NCBI GenBank assembly: GCA_016201045.1
Contig: JACQDM010000008.1
Span: 682,001-746,000, forward strand
Length of the DNA stretch: 64,000 nucleotides
Direction of reading: 5' to 3'
From: Afipia sp.
GTDB lineage: Bacteria; Pseudomonadota; Alphaproteobacteria; Rhizobiales; Xanthobacteraceae
Shown: positions 12,233 to 22,470 of the stretch, one piece after another
Layout of the letters: each line of letters opens with the position of its first letter
How positions within the stretch are numbered: the stretch's first letter is position 1
The notes under the pieces: generated by a model
Told to the model about the DNA's origin: nothing
The model's input: the letters and a program-made list of their open reading frames with translations, nothing else
Database searches by the model: none
Made by a program: the position numbers and the translations under genes

Positions 12233-12733
12233 CTATTTTTTGGAGAACTCCGCGAACTCCTTCACCACACGCTCATAGACCGGCCGCTTGAACGGCACGA
12301 TCAGGCCGGGAAGATTTTTCATTGGTTCCCAGCGCCAGTCGACGAACTCCGCCTTGTGACCGGCGGGCGATGCGACATTGATCTCCGAATCCTTGCCGGT
12401 GAAACGCACCGCGTACCATTTCTGCTTCTGGCCGCGATAGCGTCCCTTCCACGCGCGCCCCGCAATGGTACGGGGAATGTCGTAGGTCAGCCAGTCCTTG
12501 ACCTCGGCGAGCTTCTCGACCGATTGCGCATTGGTTTCTTCGTAGAGCTCGCGCTTGGCAGCCGCCCACGTATCCTCGCCGGCATCGACGCCGCCTTGCG
12601 GCATCTGCCAGACATGCGTCGCATCGACATGTTCGGGACCGCCGGCGCGCCGCCCGATGAAGACGAGCCCGGCGGAATTGATCAGCATCATGCCGACGCA
12701 GGTCCGGTAGGGCAGGTCGTCGTAACGCGCCAT
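12233..12733 (-). CDS. rppH: RNA pyrophosphohydrolase (Nudix)
   Basis: Nudix hydrolase that removes pyrophosphate from the 5' end of triphosphorylated RNAs and so triggers mRNA decay. I chose the Met of [20 protein letters not shown], giving 166 residues, because family similarity begins there; a start 39 bases further upstream is open. The full Nudix box is present ([10 protein letters not shown] and [12 protein letters not shown]). The RppH pattern WQMPQGG just before it and a C-terminal aromatic-rich segment (FVDWRWEPM) fit RppH better than a generic MutT. Converges on atpC and lies downstream of the polysaccharide deacetylase, from which it may be co-transcribed. Confidence 0.92.
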   Translation of the reverse strand: MARYDDLPYRTCVGMMLINSAGLVFIGRRAGGPEHVDATHVWQMPQGGVDAGEDTWAAAKRELYEETNAQSVEKLAEVKDWLTYDIPRTIAGRAWKGRYRGQKQKWYAVRFTGKDSEINVASPAGHKAEFVDWRWEPMKNLPGLIVPFKRPVYERVVKEFAEFSKK

Positions 12734-12793
12734 TGCGTGAAAGCCCTTTGAGCGCCGAGTGTCAGTGGCCAAGTTCGAGCGGCCGTCGGCCGC

Positions 12794-14011
12794 TTAGCTT
12801 GATTTTGGTTTCAGCATCGCCGTTGTCAACGGCACCAGCATGATGCCGCGGCTTTCCAGCTGCCTGGCCCAGTTCCCGATGCGCTCCACCGACATCGGCA
12901 ATGCGGACGCGACGCCTACCGACGTACCGCGCTCTTTCGCAAGAGTCTCGAGTTTCGCCAGCGAACGGTCGATTTCGGCGGGCGTCGGAACGGTATCGAT
13001 GACAACATCGGCTTTCGCAAACGGCATCGCCTGAGCCTCCGCGGCGACCCCCGCGATGCTGCGCGGCGAAGAACCGTCATCGAGCCATGCCAGCCCGCGC
13101 TTGGCCGCGTCCTTGACGATGGGTTGTAGTGCTGCATCCGTCGTCACGAAACGCGAGCCCATGAAGTTGGCGATACCGACATAGCCCTGAAAGCGGCTCA
13201 TGTGCCATGCGAGGCGATCGAGGTTCTGCTCGGCGTCCTGCGTCGTCAGGAGAGTTTGCGGACCCGGATCGTTGTCGGGATAGTCGAACGGCTCCATTGG
13301 CACTTGCAGAAGAATTTCGTGCTTCTGCGAACGCGCGCGTTCGACGAGCTTCGACGGATCGGAGCCGTAAGGCGTGAACGCCAGTGTCACCGCCGGAGGC
13401 AGCTTCATGATGGCGTCGGCGGTTTTCGCAGCACCCACACCAAGGCCGGTGATGACGATGGCGATGCTCGGTGTCTTCGCCGCCATCGCGCGGATTGCGT
13501 CGCTGCCGCCGGCATAGGCGCGGAATGGTTTCATCCCGTCCGCCGCGATCGGGATCATGCCGTAGCGCGAGTTTTCCAGAAGTTTTGGATTGGTGCCGCC
13601 CATCGCAGGCGGTGTGTCGACTTCGATTTTCTCGGCGCCGGGATCGCCGGTGCTTGCGCCGCCGCCGACCATGACGTCCTGCCGCTTGCCGCTCGATCCA
13701 TCGATGATGGTGATCGTTTGCGTCGCGGGCGTAGGCGCGGTTGCCGTCTGCTGCTGTTGGGCTGCGGGCGCTGCGGCTTTCGGCTTTGTCTTGTCGCCGG
13801 GCAAAGCGGACGGATCGTAAGCGACTTTCGCGACGGGCTCGCCGCCCAGCGGATTATCGTTGAAAAGCGCAAAGCCGAGGAAGGTCAGAAGAAACAGTGC
13901 CAGCACGGACGCGAACAATTGCGGCACCGTGAAGGGCAGCCGGATGCGCCGTTTGCGCGGCCGGTCCTGTCCGAGCGGGGCACTCAGATCGTCGGTGGTC
14001 ACTGCCTTCAA
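12794..14011 (-). CDS. Divergent polysaccharide deacetylase (YibQ-like)
   Basis: A 405-residue membrane-anchored protein. A cytoplasmic Arg/Lys-rich start is followed by one membrane helix at about residues 29-50 (LFASVLALFLLTFLGFALF). A low-complexity Ala/Thr/Gln linker (about 80-100) leads to a divergent polysaccharide deacetylase domain from about residue 180. Recognisable pieces are IAIVITGLGVGAAKTADAI, HEILLQVPMEPFDYP and WLDDGSSP. In many proteobacteria this gene stands with envC and ctpA, as it does here, so a role in envelope maintenance is likely. Activity of the family is not established. A terminator at 14112-14139 separates it from ctpA. Confidence 0.85.
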   Translation of the reverse strand: MKAVTTDDLSAPLGQDRPRKRRIRLPFTVPQLFASVLALFLLTFLGFALFNDNPLGGEPVAKVAYDPSALPGDKTKPKAAAPAAQQQQTATAPTPATQTITIIDGSSGKRQDVMVGGGASTGDPGAEKIEVDTPPAMGGTNPKLLENSRYGMIPIAADGMKPFRAYAGGSDAIRAMAAKTPSIAIVITGLGVGAAKTADAIMKLPPAVTLAFTPYGSDPSKLVERARSQKHEILLQVPMEPFDYPDNDPGPQTLLTTQDAEQNLDRLAWHMSRFQGYVGIANFMGSRFVTTDAALQPIVKDAAKRGLAWLDDGSSPRSIAGVAAEAQAMPFAKADVVIDTVPTPAEIDRSLAKLETLAKERGTSVGVASALPMSVERIGNWARQLESRGIMLVPLTTAMLKPKSS

Positions 14012-14111
14012 CCTCGCGAATCAATTGCGGGAATCCTATCACGGCCCCTGATTCCGGGGCCGCAACCGCGGCCCAAAAGCACGCCGGTTCCGCCTTCAAT
14101 GACGCACCACA

Positions 14112-14139
14112 AACGAAAAGGGCGGCCCCAAGGCCGCCC
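14112..14139 (-). terminator. Rho-independent terminator after ctpA
   Basis: A perfect eight-base GC stem (GGGCGGCC with GGCCGCCC, 14120-14139) with a four-base loop is followed on the minus strand by TTTT and further T residues. It lies 24 bases past the ctpA stop and isolates the deacetylase gene. Confidence 0.85.
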
Positions 14140-14163
14140 GAAACGCTATTCCCGAAGATTGAT

Positions 14164-15510
14164 TCAGTTCGCCGATTTGGCGGGCGCGGCCTTGTCCGGC
14201 GCCGGCGTGGACGACGAGGTCTGCTTGATGCCGTGCAGGAGATCGTCGGCGGTCTTGAGCGCCTTGTCGTCCTTGGCATCCGGCGGCACGTAGGATTGCG
14301 AGCCGGTCTGCTCGTCGCCTTCGGCCTTGAGATGGCCGCGCAGTGAGGCTTCGCCCTTGGTGTTGGTGTCTGACTTCGCCTTCACATCGTCCGGCAAGTC
14401 CTGAAGCACTTCGATATCCGGCGTGATGCCCTTGGCCTGAATCGATTTGCCCGACGGCGTGAAGTAGCGCGCGGTGGTCAGACGCAGTGCGCCGTTGCCC
14501 GAGCCGAGCGGAATGATGGTCTGCACCGAGCCCTTGCCGAACGAGCGGGTACCAACCAGCGTTGCGCGCTTGTGATCCTGCAACGCGCCGGCGACGATTT
14601 CGGAGGCCGAAGCCGAGCCGCCATTGATGAGAACGATCACCGGCTTGCCCTTGGCGAGGTCGCCGGGCTTTGCCGTGCGGCGCTGGGTTTCCTCGGCGTT
14701 ACTGCCGCGGGTCGAGACGATCTCGCCGCGATCGAGGAAAGCGTCGGACACGGAGACGGCTTCTTCAAGCAATCCGCCGGGATTGTTGCGCAGGTCGATG
14801 ATGTAGCCTTTCAGCTTGTCGCCGATCTGCGAGGACAGATTAGCCATCTCGCGCTTGAGGCCTTCGGTGGTCTGCTCGTTGAACGTCGTGATGCGGATAT
14901 AGGCGATGTCGTCAGCCTCGACACGCGCACGAACCGAGCGCACGCGGATGTTGTCGCGTACCAGCGTCAGCTCCATCGGCTTGTCCTGACCCTTGCGGAC
15001 CACCTTCAGCTTGATCTTGGTGTTGACCGGGCCGCGCATCTTCTCGACCGCCTGATTGAGCGTGAGGCCCTGCACCGCGTCGTCGTCGATATTGGTGATG
15101 ATGTCGTTGGCGAGAATGCCGGCCTTCGACGCAGGCGTGTCGTCGATCGGCGACACAACCTTGATCAGGCCGTCCTCCATCGTGACTTCGATGCCGAGGC
15201 CGCCGAATTCGCCGCGGGTCTGCACCTGCATGTCCTTGAAGCTCTTCGCATCCATGTAGCTGGAATGCGGATCGAGGCCGGTGAGCATGCCGCTGATCGC
15301 GGTCTCGATGAGCTTGGTGTCATCCGGCTTCTCGACGTAGTCGCTGCGCACGCGCTCGAACACGTCGCCGAACAAATTGAGCTGGCGATAGGTGTCGGCC
15401 GATGCAGCCCGAGCCGTGGACCCGACCAGCGCAGCGCGCGGCTGGGTCAGCATCAGGGTTGCTGCGGCGCCGGCGGCGGCGCTGAGAAGAATGAGTGAAG
15501 TCTTGCGCAT
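14164..15510 (-). CDS. ctpA: C-terminal processing serine protease (S41)
   Basis: Periplasmic S41 peptidase that trims or degrades envelope proteins. I chose MRKTSLILLSAAAGAAATLM as the start (448 residues), which gives a proper signal peptide. Domains: N-terminal S41 helical part (about residues 40-90), a PDZ domain at about 95-175 (GGLGIEVTMEDGLIKVVSPI) and the catalytic S41 domain. The serine is in GGSASASEIVAGAL and the lysine in GTRSFGKGSVQ, so the Ser-Lys dyad is intact. The C-terminal tail after about residue 355 is charged and of low complexity. Its ATG overlaps the stop codon of envC by one base, so the two are coupled. Confidence 0.95.
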   Translation of the reverse strand: MRKTSLILLSAAAGAAATLMLTQPRAALVGSTARAASADTYRQLNLFGDVFERVRSDYVEKPDDTKLIETAISGMLTGLDPHSSYMDAKSFKDMQVQTRGEFGGLGIEVTMEDGLIKVVSPIDDTPASKAGILANDIITNIDDDAVQGLTLNQAVEKMRGPVNTKIKLKVVRKGQDKPMELTLVRDNIRVRSVRARVEADDIAYIRITTFNEQTTEGLKREMANLSSQIGDKLKGYIIDLRNNPGGLLEEAVSVSDAFLDRGEIVSTRGSNAEETQRRTAKPGDLAKGKPVIVLINGGSASASEIVAGALQDHKRATLVGTRSFGKGSVQTIIPLGSGNGALRLTTARYFTPSGKSIQAKGITPDIEVLQDLPDDVKAKSDTNTKGEASLRGHLKAEGDEQTGSQSYVPPDAKDDKALKTADDLLHGIKQTSSSTPAPDKAAPAKSAN

Positions 15511-16868
15511 TATCCGCGAACCTTTTCGCCTGCAGTTGCGGTCCACCATGGACCTGGATCGATCGGAGTGCCGTCTTTGCGGAACTCGATGTAAAGTATC
15601 GGCTGGCTGGAAGCTGCCGCCAGAATCGAAGCGACCTGGGATGTGCTTCCCATCGTCGCAACCGGCTCTCCCGTCAGAACGAACTGGCCAATATTGACCG
15701 AAATGCGTTCCATCCCGGCGATAAGGACATGATACCCGCCGCCAGCGTTGAGGATCAAGAGTTGTCCATAGCTGCGGAACGGCCCTGCATAGACAACCCA
15801 GCCGTCACACGGGGTTGTGACCTGCGCACCTGGCCTCGTGGCGATGGAAATACCCTTTTCCTGGCCTCCCGCGCCGTCCGATCCGCCGAAATTGCGAATC
15901 TTCATGCCGTTAACCGGAAGCCGCAATAATCCCTTGGCCGATGCAAAAGAGATGGCCGGACTGAGACGTCCGGGGTCCTTCAGCGCGCCCAGATCGGGTT
16001 TGCCGTTTAATGAGGCAGGCGTTCCCTGAAGTTCCGCAGCGGCAGCGGCCTTCGCCGCGCTCTTGACGTCCTGTTCCATCTTGCCGATGAGACCCTGCAG
16101 ATCCTCGGTCTGTTTTGAAAGCGCGAGCGCACGCTGCCTCTCGGCGTCCATGTCCTTCTCGGCAGCGGCCTGATTCTTCTGGCGCTCCTGCACGAGCGCT
16201 GCGAGACGTGTCGAGTCCTCTTTCAATTTGTCGCGGTCGGTCGCCAGACGGTCGCGTTCCTCGGAAATATTTTTGCGGAGCGCGATGAGTTCGCCGAGAT
16301 CGCTCGACAGTTTCACGGCGCGCGCGCGCATCTCCGGCACCACCGAACCGAGAAGCATCGCAGTGCGCAGCGATTGCAGCGCGTCTTCGGGACGCACGAA
16401 CAATGCTGGCGGCGCCCGGCGTCCGGCGCGTTGTAGCGCGGCAAGCACTTCGGCGATCTCATCGCGGCGTGAGGCCAACGAAGCGCGAATCTGCTGCTCG
16501 CGTGCGTCGAGCGGACGAATGCGCCCTTCGGTGTCCGCCATCTGTGCTTCGACGTCGCGCACCCGCGAAGCAATGCTAATGAGCTGCTGATTGAGCTTGG
16601 TGCGATCCTGACCGATCGCAGCAATGTCGTTCTTCAGCCTGTCCTGTTGCTGCAGCGCCTTCTGCTGCTGCTCGCGCGTGTCTTCGAGTTCTTTGGCTTT
16701 CCGTTTGATCTCGTCTGCGTCGGGCGCGGAAACTTTCGTCGCCGGCGATTGCGCGCGCACGGCATCGAACGGAATCGGAAGCAGCATCGCCAGCCCAAGC
16801 GGCAGCGCCGCGACGCACAGCCTGCGCAGTCGTGGCGTACAATCATCGATGGCGGTTGCTTCGATCAC
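15510..16868 (-). CDS. envC: Murein hydrolase activator EnvC family
   Basis: Periplasmic activator of the amidases that split septal peptidoglycan. I chose the GTG at 16868 (452 residues) because it lies just past the rlmH stop and leads into a signal peptide (LCVAALPLGLAMLLPI); a longer frame would overlap rlmH. A long coiled coil spans about residues 45-260. The LytM/M23 domain is C-terminal. It is degenerate: the usual metal-binding HxxxD and HxH positions read EKGISIA and YHVLIAG. That is the EnvC condition, in which the domain activates amidases and does not cut peptidoglycan itself. Sits between rlmH and ctpA in a conserved order. Confidence 0.9.
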   Translation of the reverse strand: MIEATAIDDCTPRLRRLCVAALPLGLAMLLPIPFDAVRAQSPATKVSAPDADEIKRKAKELEDTREQQQKALQQQDRLKNDIAAIGQDRTKLNQQLISIASRVRDVEAQMADTEGRIRPLDAREQQIRASLASRRDEIAEVLAALQRAGRRAPPALFVRPEDALQSLRTAMLLGSVVPEMRARAVKLSSDLGELIALRKNISEERDRLATDRDKLKEDSTRLAALVQERQKNQAAAEKDMDAERQRALALSKQTEDLQGLIGKMEQDVKSAAKAAAAAELQGTPASLNGKPDLGALKDPGRLSPAISFASAKGLLRLPVNGMKIRNFGGSDGAGGQEKGISIATRPGAQVTTPCDGWVVYAGPFRSYGQLLILNAGGGYHVLIAGMERISVNIGQFVLTGEPVATMGSTSQVASILAAASSQPILYIEFRKDGTPIDPGPWWTATAGEKVRG

Positions 16869-16882
16869 TGCCGTATGTGCCT

Positions 16883-17362
16883 TCAGGCGCGATGATAAGG
16901 ATGGCCGGATAAAATGGTCGCGGCGCGGTAAATCTGTTCCAGCAGCATCACGCGCACCATCTGATGCGGCCACGTCGCCCGGCCAAACGCAATGCTGATT
17001 TTGGCTTTGCGCCTCAATTCAGGCGAAAGTCCGTCTGCGCCGCCGATCAGAAAAACTGTCGGCAGCCCTTGGTCGCGATTTTTACCGAAATGACGGGCGA
17101 ATTTCGCGCTGTCGACAGCCTCGCCGCGCTCATCGAGTGCGACGGTGACAGATTTTTCAGGAATCAGCGCCGCGATAGCGGAGGCTTCCTCGGCCATTCG
17201 TGTCGCAGCGTCGCGCGCGCGGCTTTCCGGAATTTCATGAAGTTCGATGGCACGAAAGCCGGTCTTGCGGCCGCTCTCGTCGAACCGCTCGCGGTAGCGG
17301 TCCGCGAGTTCCCGTTCCGGGCCCTGCTTGAGCTTTCCGACGGCAATGACGATGACTCGCAT
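16883..17362 (-). CDS. rlmH: 23S rRNA pseudouridine-1915 N3-methyltransferase RlmH
   Basis: SPOUT-family methyltransferase that acts on helix 69 of assembled ribosomes. It has 159 residues, the standard length. The trefoil-knot AdoMet site is seen in VFLIGGADGLSPELR and the C-terminal signature in ATWPHQMVRVMLLEQIYRA, ending GHPYHRA as in other members. The start ATG gives MRVIVIAVGKLKQGPE, the canonical N terminus. Downstream of rsfS, the usual pairing in bacteria. Confidence 0.97.
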   Translation of the reverse strand: MRVIVIAVGKLKQGPERELADRYRERFDESGRKTGFRAIELHEIPESRARDAATRMAEEASAIAALIPEKSVTVALDERGEAVDSAKFARHFGKNRDQGLPTVFLIGGADGLSPELRRKAKISIAFGRATWPHQMVRVMLLEQIYRAATILSGHPYHRA

Positions 17363-17427
17363 GCGCGCACGCTAACATGCGCGTCAGCACATGAACACGC
17401 AGACGCCGACCTTCGTCAGCGCGCCGT

Positions 17428-17859
17428 TTAGCGGGCCTTGGCGGCCGGTTTGTCCGAGGTCCACATCTTCTCGAGATTGTAGAACTCGCGGACTTCCGGT
17501 CTGAACACATGCACGATCACATCGCCGGAATCGATCAGCACCCAGTCGCAATTGGGCAATCCCTCGACGTGAGGGGCCGCGATGCCGTTTTCCTTGAGAC
17601 CCTTCGCCACGTTCTCCGCGATCGCGCCGACGTGACGGTTGGCCCGCCCCGAGGTGACGATCATGTAGTCCGAGATGGAGGATTTGCCGCGAAGGTCGAT
17701 GGTGACCGTTTCTTCCGCCTTCATGTCGTCGAGGCGGGAGAGGATCAGGTTCAGCGTCTTGTCGGCGTCAGGCTGCGCCTTCAAGACCGCTACAGGCGTT
17801 GCTTTTAAAGGCTTGGCTTTGGACTTCGATACCGACTTCGCCAAAACCTTTTTAGACAA
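17428..17859 (-). CDS. rsfS: Ribosomal silencing factor RsfS
   Basis: RsfS binds ribosomal protein L14 and blocks subunit joining when nutrients are short. The 143-residue protein has a variable Lys/Ala-rich N-terminal extension of about 30 residues. The conserved core then follows: LDDMKAEETVTIDLRGKSSI, SDYMIVTSGRANRHVGAIAE, NCDWVLIDSGDVIVHVF and REFYNLEKMW. The basic extension means the true start may be an internal codon. Upstream of rlmH by 65 bases and downstream of nadD by about 140 bases. Confidence 0.95.
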   Translation of the reverse strand: MSKKVLAKSVSKSKAKPLKATPVAVLKAQPDADKTLNLILSRLDDMKAEETVTIDLRGKSSISDYMIVTSGRANRHVGAIAENVAKGLKENGIAAPHVEGLPNCDWVLIDSGDVIVHVFRPEVREFYNLEKMWTSDKPAAKAR

Positions 17860-18003
17860 TACAGATGTGGCCAGGGACCATTCCTTTCACTGTATCGCGA
17901 ACATCGAATCTCGATGCCCGACAATCATACTACGCATGTGGGGTTAACGGTTTCAATGTTCCAGATGACGGTGCGGTGAAATCCAACCTGTTGCATGAAA
18001 GCG

Positions 18004-18654
18004 TCATTCGGATTTCCAGCTTCCGTCGGGGTTTCTCAGCCGCGTTGACGACAGATCGGATTTGAGGCCGGTCAGAAACACCCAGGCGGGCGCTGCGCGG
18101 TCGGCCAATGTGCCGGAATCCTGTTCATCAATGCGATAGGGCGCAAGAGCCTTTGCCGCGACCGACGACAGCGCGCGAAAACTGTCCGGCGGGCGGTCGA
18201 TGACCGCAATCGGCATGAGATCGGCGATGCGCCGCCAGCTTTCCCAACGATCGAACTGCGCCAGATTGTCCGCGCCCATCAGCCACACGAAACGAACGCC
18301 GGAACAGCGCCGCCGCAAAAATGAAATTGTGTCGTAGGTGTAGCGCGTGCCGATGACGGTTTCGAGACGGCTCACGTCGATGCGCGGGTGATGCGCCATT
18401 GTCTCGGCAGCAATCACGCGGCGGTCGAGCGCGGGCAGCGTGCTGTTTTCCTTGAGCGGATTGCCCGGCGACACCAGCCACCAGACGCGATCCAGTTGCA
18501 GCCGCTTCATCGCAAACAGGCTGATCGCGCGGTGCGCCTCATGCGGCGGATTGAACGACCCGCCGAGCAGGCCGATCCGCATGCCGTCGGTGTGCAACGG
18601 GATGGCGTGGGAAACCGGCGCGTCGTTCACGAAACTACGATCACAGGCATGCAC
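18004..18654 (-). CDS. nadD: Nicotinate-nucleotide adenylyltransferase
   Basis: Converts nicotinate mononucleotide and ATP to deamido-NAD. It has 216 residues from the ATG next to the proA stop; the first 24 residues are atypical and the start may be an internal GTG or the Met of [17 protein letters not shown]. The nucleotidyltransferase motif [11 protein letters not shown] (the HxGH-type element in the form HEAH), [14 protein letters not shown] and the C-terminal SSTRLR motif identify NadD. It follows proA with no gap, so co-transcription with proA and possibly proB is likely. Confidence 0.93.
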   Translation of the reverse strand: MHACDRSFVNDAPVSHAIPLHTDGMRIGLLGGSFNPPHEAHRAISLFAMKRLQLDRVWWLVSPGNPLKENSTLPALDRRVIAAETMAHHPRIDVSRLETVIGTRYTYDTISFLRRRCSGVRFVWLMGADNLAQFDRWESWRRIADLMPIAVIDRPPDSFRALSSVAAKALAPYRIDEQDSGTLADRAAPAWVFLTGLKSDLSSTRLRNPDGSWKSE

Positions 18655-19944
18655 TCACGGTCGCGTTTGTCCGGTGCCGTGAACGCGATATTTGAAGCTG
18701 GTCAGCTGCTCGACGCCGACGGGACCGCGGGCGTGAAACTTGCCGGTCGCGATGCCGATTTCCGCGCCGAAACCGAATTCGCCGCCGTCTGCGAACTGCG
18801 TCGACGCATTATGCAGAACGATGGCCGAATCCACTTCGTTGAGGAATTTCTCGGCGGTCTTTTTATCTTCCGTCACGATGGCATCGGTGTGATGCGAGCC
18901 ATAACGCGCGATCAACTCAATGGCCTCATTCACGCCATTGACGACGCGGGCGGAAATAATCGCGTCCTCATATTCGGTTGACCAGTCTTCTTCCGATGCA
19001 GGCTTCACGCGGCTATCGGCCTTCTGCACGGCTTCGTCACCGCGCACTTCGCAGTTCGCATCGAGCAGCATCGTGATCAGCGGCTTGAGTTGCGCGGATG
19101 CGGCAGCCTTGTCGATCAGGAGATTTTCCGCAGCCCCGCAGACGCCGGGGCGGCGCATCTTGGCGTTGAGCACAATGGTCTTGGCCATGTCGAGCGAAGC
19201 GGCCTTGTCGACATAGACGTGATTGACGCCTTCGAGATGCGCGAACACCGGCACGCGCGCTTCAGCCTGCACGCGCGCGACGAGGCTCTTGCCGCCACGC
19301 GGCACGATCACGTCGATTGATCCATTGAGTCCGCTCAGCAGCAGGCCGACGGCTGCACGATCGCGTGTCGGCACAAGCGTGATGGCCTGTTCGGGCAATC
19401 CGGCCCTGCGCAATCCTTCGACAAGGCATTCGTGAATGGCGCGGCACGACCGGAAACTGTCCGAGCCGCCGCGCAGGATCACGGCGTTGCCGGACTTCAG
19501 GCACAACGCGCCGGCGTCGGCTGCGACATTGGGGCGGCTCTCGAAAATCACCGCGACGACACCGATCGGCACGCGCACGCGCTCGATGGTCATGCCGTTG
19601 GGCCGGGTCCAGTTTTCGGTGACGACCCCGATGGGGTCGGCGATGCCGCGCACGACATCGATGCCGTCGGCCATCGCCTCGATCCGCGCCTGATTGAGCG
19701 TCAGCCGGTCGATGAACGCGCTGGTCGCGCCGCTTGCTTTGGCTTCGGCCACATCCTCGGCATTGGCCGCAAGGATCTTCGCGGCATTGGCGCGAACCGA
19801 AGCCGCCATCGCTGCCAGCGCGTCGTTCTTCTGGCCGGCCGGGGCAAGCGCCAGAACCCGCTCGGCGCGGCGCGCGCCGGCGGCGAGTTCGGACATCAGC
19901 GACGGCAGATCGGCGCCATCGAGGGCTTTGAGCGGTGCGGACAT
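18655..19944 (-). CDS. proA: Glutamate-5-semialdehyde dehydrogenase (gamma-glutamyl phosphate reductase)
   Basis: Second step of proline synthesis, the NADPH-dependent reduction of gamma-glutamyl phosphate. Length is 429 residues. The ALDH-fold NADPH-binding segment ([21 protein letters not shown]) and the region around the catalytic Cys ([15 protein letters not shown]) are intact. The C-terminal [20 protein letters not shown] matches the family. Start [20 protein letters not shown]. It follows proB after about 140 bases in which I see no gene. Confidence 0.97.
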   Translation of the reverse strand: MSAPLKALDGADLPSLMSELAAGARRAERVLALAPAGQKNDALAAMAASVRANAAKILAANAEDVAEAKASGATSAFIDRLTLNQARIEAMADGIDVVRGIADPIGVVTENWTRPNGMTIERVRVPIGVVAVIFESRPNVAADAGALCLKSGNAVILRGGSDSFRSCRAIHECLVEGLRRAGLPEQAITLVPTRDRAAVGLLLSGLNGSIDVIVPRGGKSLVARVQAEARVPVFAHLEGVNHVYVDKAASLDMAKTIVLNAKMRRPGVCGAAENLLIDKAAASAQLKPLITMLLDANCEVRGDEAVQKADSRVKPASEEDWSTEYEDAIISARVVNGVNEAIELIARYGSHHTDAIVTEDKKTAEKFLNEVDSAIVLHNASTQFADGGEFGFGAEIGIATGKFHARGPVGVEQLTSFKYRVHGTGQTRP

Positions 19945-20085
19945 GACTGAACGATGAGAGCTATATGTCTAAGGCTATGCAGTAACACGAATTTTCGGAA
20001 GCTGCGAGGCGGGGCGGGCATGTCTCGCGTGCAAACTCGGCCAATGACCCAGTCGGCCATTGGCCTACTCCTGGGCCGGCCGCGT

Positions 20086-21231
20086 TTATCTGCCACCGTC
20101 CGCGCCGCGCTGGCCGCCCACCACCAAGTCGTCGCGGTGGATCATCTCGGCCCGGCCGCTGATCCCGAGAATCTGGGCAGCGTCCGACGAGGACCGACCT
20201 TTGATCTTTTCGGCATCGTCCGCGTCGTAGGCCACAAGGCCGCGCCCGATCTCGTGCATATCCGGGCCGCGCACCACGACGGCATCGCCGCGCGCGAACT
20301 GGCCGTCGACGCGAATGATGCCTGCCGGCAAGAGGCTTTTCCCCGCGCGCAGAGCGGTGACCGCACCGGCGTCAATCGTGAGTGTGCCCTTCGGCTCAAG
20401 AGAGCCTGCGATCCAGCGCTTGCGCGCCGTGACGGGATTGGCCGGCGTCAGGAACCAGGTGCACGGCCCGCCATCGGCGATGGCCTTGAGGGGATGTTCG
20501 ATCTTGCCCGATGCGATCAGCATATGCGTGCCGGATGAGGTCGCAATCTTAGCGGCCTCGATCTTGGTGCGCATGCCGCCGCGCGACAGTTCGGATTCCG
20601 CTGCACCCGCCATCGCTTCGATGTCGGCGGTGACGGCGTTCACAACGGGAATGAGCTTCGCATTCGGATTGGTGCCGGGCGGTGCGGTGTAGAGTCCGTC
20701 GATATCCGAGAGCAGAACGAGCAAGTCCGAACTCGTCATCGTGGCGACGCGCGCTGCGAGCCGGTCGTTGTCGCCGTAGCGGATTTCGTTGGTCGCGACC
20801 GTGTCGTTCTCGTTGATGACGGGAACAGCGCGCCATTCGAGCAGCTTGGTGATCGTTGAGCGCGCGTTGAGATAGCGGCGGCGCTCTTCGGTGTCCTGCA
20901 GAGTGACGAGAATCTGTCCCGCGCCGATGCCATGATCGCCCAGCACTTCCGACCATATGCGTGCGAGCGCGATCTGGCCTACGGCCGCGGCGGCCTGGCT
21001 TTCTTCGAGCTTCAATGTCCCGCCCGGCAATTTGAGGCGGCTGCGGCCGAGCGCGATCGAGCCGGACGACACGACAAGGACATCCTTGCCCTCGTTGTGA
21101 AGTTTGGCGATGTCGGCTGCGAGTGCGGCGAGCCACGATGCACGCACTTCGCCGGCGGCAGCGTCGATCAGAAGCGACGATCCGACTTTGACGACGATAC
21201 GGCGAAACTGGCTGAGTTTGGGGTTTGACAT
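20086..21231 (-). CDS. proB: Glutamate 5-kinase
   Basis: First, feedback-regulated step of proline synthesis. I chose [19 protein letters not shown] (381 residues), where the amino-acid kinase domain begins; a start three codons earlier is open. Kinase motifs are [44 protein letters not shown] and LSDIDGLYT. The C-terminal PUA domain is present (about residues 285-375), as in the long form of the enzyme. Followed by proA on the same strand and preceded by obgE, a common order in this group. Confidence 0.96.
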   Translation of the reverse strand: MSNPKLSQFRRIVVKVGSSLLIDAAAGEVRASWLAALAADIAKLHNEGKDVLVVSSGSIALGRSRLKLPGGTLKLEESQAAAAVGQIALARIWSEVLGDHGIGAGQILVTLQDTEERRRYLNARSTITKLLEWRAVPVINENDTVATNEIRYGDNDRLAARVATMTSSDLLVLLSDIDGLYTAPPGTNPNAKLIPVVNAVTADIEAMAGAAESELSRGGMRTKIEAAKIATSSGTHMLIASGKIEHPLKAIADGGPCTWFLTPANPVTARKRWIAGSLEPKGTLTIDAGAVTALRAGKSLLPAGIIRVDGQFARGDAVVVRGPDMHEIGRGLVAYDADDAEKIKGRSSSDAAQILGISGRAEMIHRDDLVVGGQRGADGGR

Positions 21232-21276
21232 GACAGGCAATGATTTGAGGACGGTGTAAACGGAATTGCGAAAACA

Positions 21277-22338
21277 TCAGCGCGGCAGCGGTGTCCACGC
21301 CTCAGATTCCGGTTCGCGCTCGGCAGCGGTTTTCGCCTTTGAGGAGACCGGCGCTTCGCCGATCAGCTTGGACAATTCGCGTAATGCCTCCGGCACGCCT
21401 TCGCCGGTGACGCCGGAAATCAGCAGCGGCGTCTTTTTCGATGCGCGCTTCAACCGGGCTTTCTGTTCTTTCAAATCTTCCGGCGACACCGCGTCGATCT
21501 TGTTCAGCGCGACGATCTCGATCTTGGCGGCGAGGGTATCGGCGTAGGCTTCGAGTTCGGCGCGCACGGTCTTGTAGGCTTTGCCTGCGTGTTCGCAGGT
21601 TGCATCGACGAGATGCAGCAAAACGCGACAGCGCTCGACGTGGCCTAAAAATCGGTCGCCGAGTCCTGCGCCTTCATGCGCGCCTTCGATCAGGCCTGGA
21701 ATATCCGCAAGCACGAATTCGCGGCCGTCGATGCGCACCACGCCAAGCTGCGGATGCAGCGTCGTGAACGGATAGTCCGCGATCTTCGGCTTCGCCGCGC
21801 TGACGACCGAAAGGAATGTCGATTTGCCCGCGTTCGGCAATCCGACAAGGCCTGCATCCGCGATCAGTTTCAGCCGCAGCCAGATCCAGCGCTCCTGTCC
21901 GATCTGTCCGGGATTGGCGTTGCGCGGCGCGCGATTGGTCGATGTCTTGAAATGCGCGTTGCCGAACCCGCCATTGCCGCCTTTGGCGAGCACGAATGTC
22001 TCGCCGACTTTGGTGAAGTCGTGGATCAGCGTCTCGCGATCCTCGTCGAAAATCTGCGTGCCGAGCGGCACTTTCAGAACGATGTCCTTGGCATTGGCAC
22101 CATGACGGTCCGAGCCCATGCCGTCGGTGCCTTTTGCCGCCTTGAAATGCTGCTGGTAGCGATAATCAATCAGTGTGTTGAGACCGTCGGCGACTTCGAC
22201 GATGACGTCGCCGCCGCGTCCGCCATTGCCGCCGGAAGGGCCGCCATACTCGATGAACTTCTCGCGGCGGAACGCCACGCAGCCGTTTCCGCCGTCGCCG
22301 GAGCGGATAAACACTTTTGCTTCATCGAGAAATTTCAT
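21277..22338 (-). CDS. obgE: GTPase Obg
   Basis: Essential ribosome-assembly GTPase. It has 353 residues. The glycine-rich Obg fold occupies residues 1-158 ([34 protein letters not shown]). The G domain shows G1 [10 protein letters not shown], the switch II region [16 protein letters not shown], and NKID for G4. The C-terminal extension is short. It lies in the rplU-rpmA-obgE-proB neighbourhood typical of bacteria; here the GNAT gene and the opposing DMT gene intervene. Confidence 0.97.
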   Translation of the reverse strand: MKFLDEAKVFIRSGDGGNGCVAFRREKFIEYGGPSGGNGGRGGDVIVEVADGLNTLIDYRYQQHFKAAKGTDGMGSDRHGANAKDIVLKVPLGTQIFDEDRETLIHDFTKVGETFVLAKGGNGGFGNAHFKTSTNRAPRNANPGQIGQERWIWLRLKLIADAGLVGLPNAGKSTFLSVVSAAKPKIADYPFTTLHPQLGVVRIDGREFVLADIPGLIEGAHEGAGLGDRFLGHVERCRVLLHLVDATCEHAGKAYKTVRAELEAYADTLAAKIEIVALNKIDAVSPEDLKEQKARLKRASKKTPLLISGVTGEGVPEALRELSKLIGEAPVSSKAKTAAEREPESEAWTPLPR

Positions 22339-22470
22339 GGCTCATCCGTAACGCACGGTCCTTGCAGCGGCAACATATTGAATGCAGAGAAAAGGCTTAA
22401 TTGCCGCAGTTTGGCCGTGTTGCCGGAGCGGCATCGAACGCTTACACGACACCGGCAACCGAATTAACGA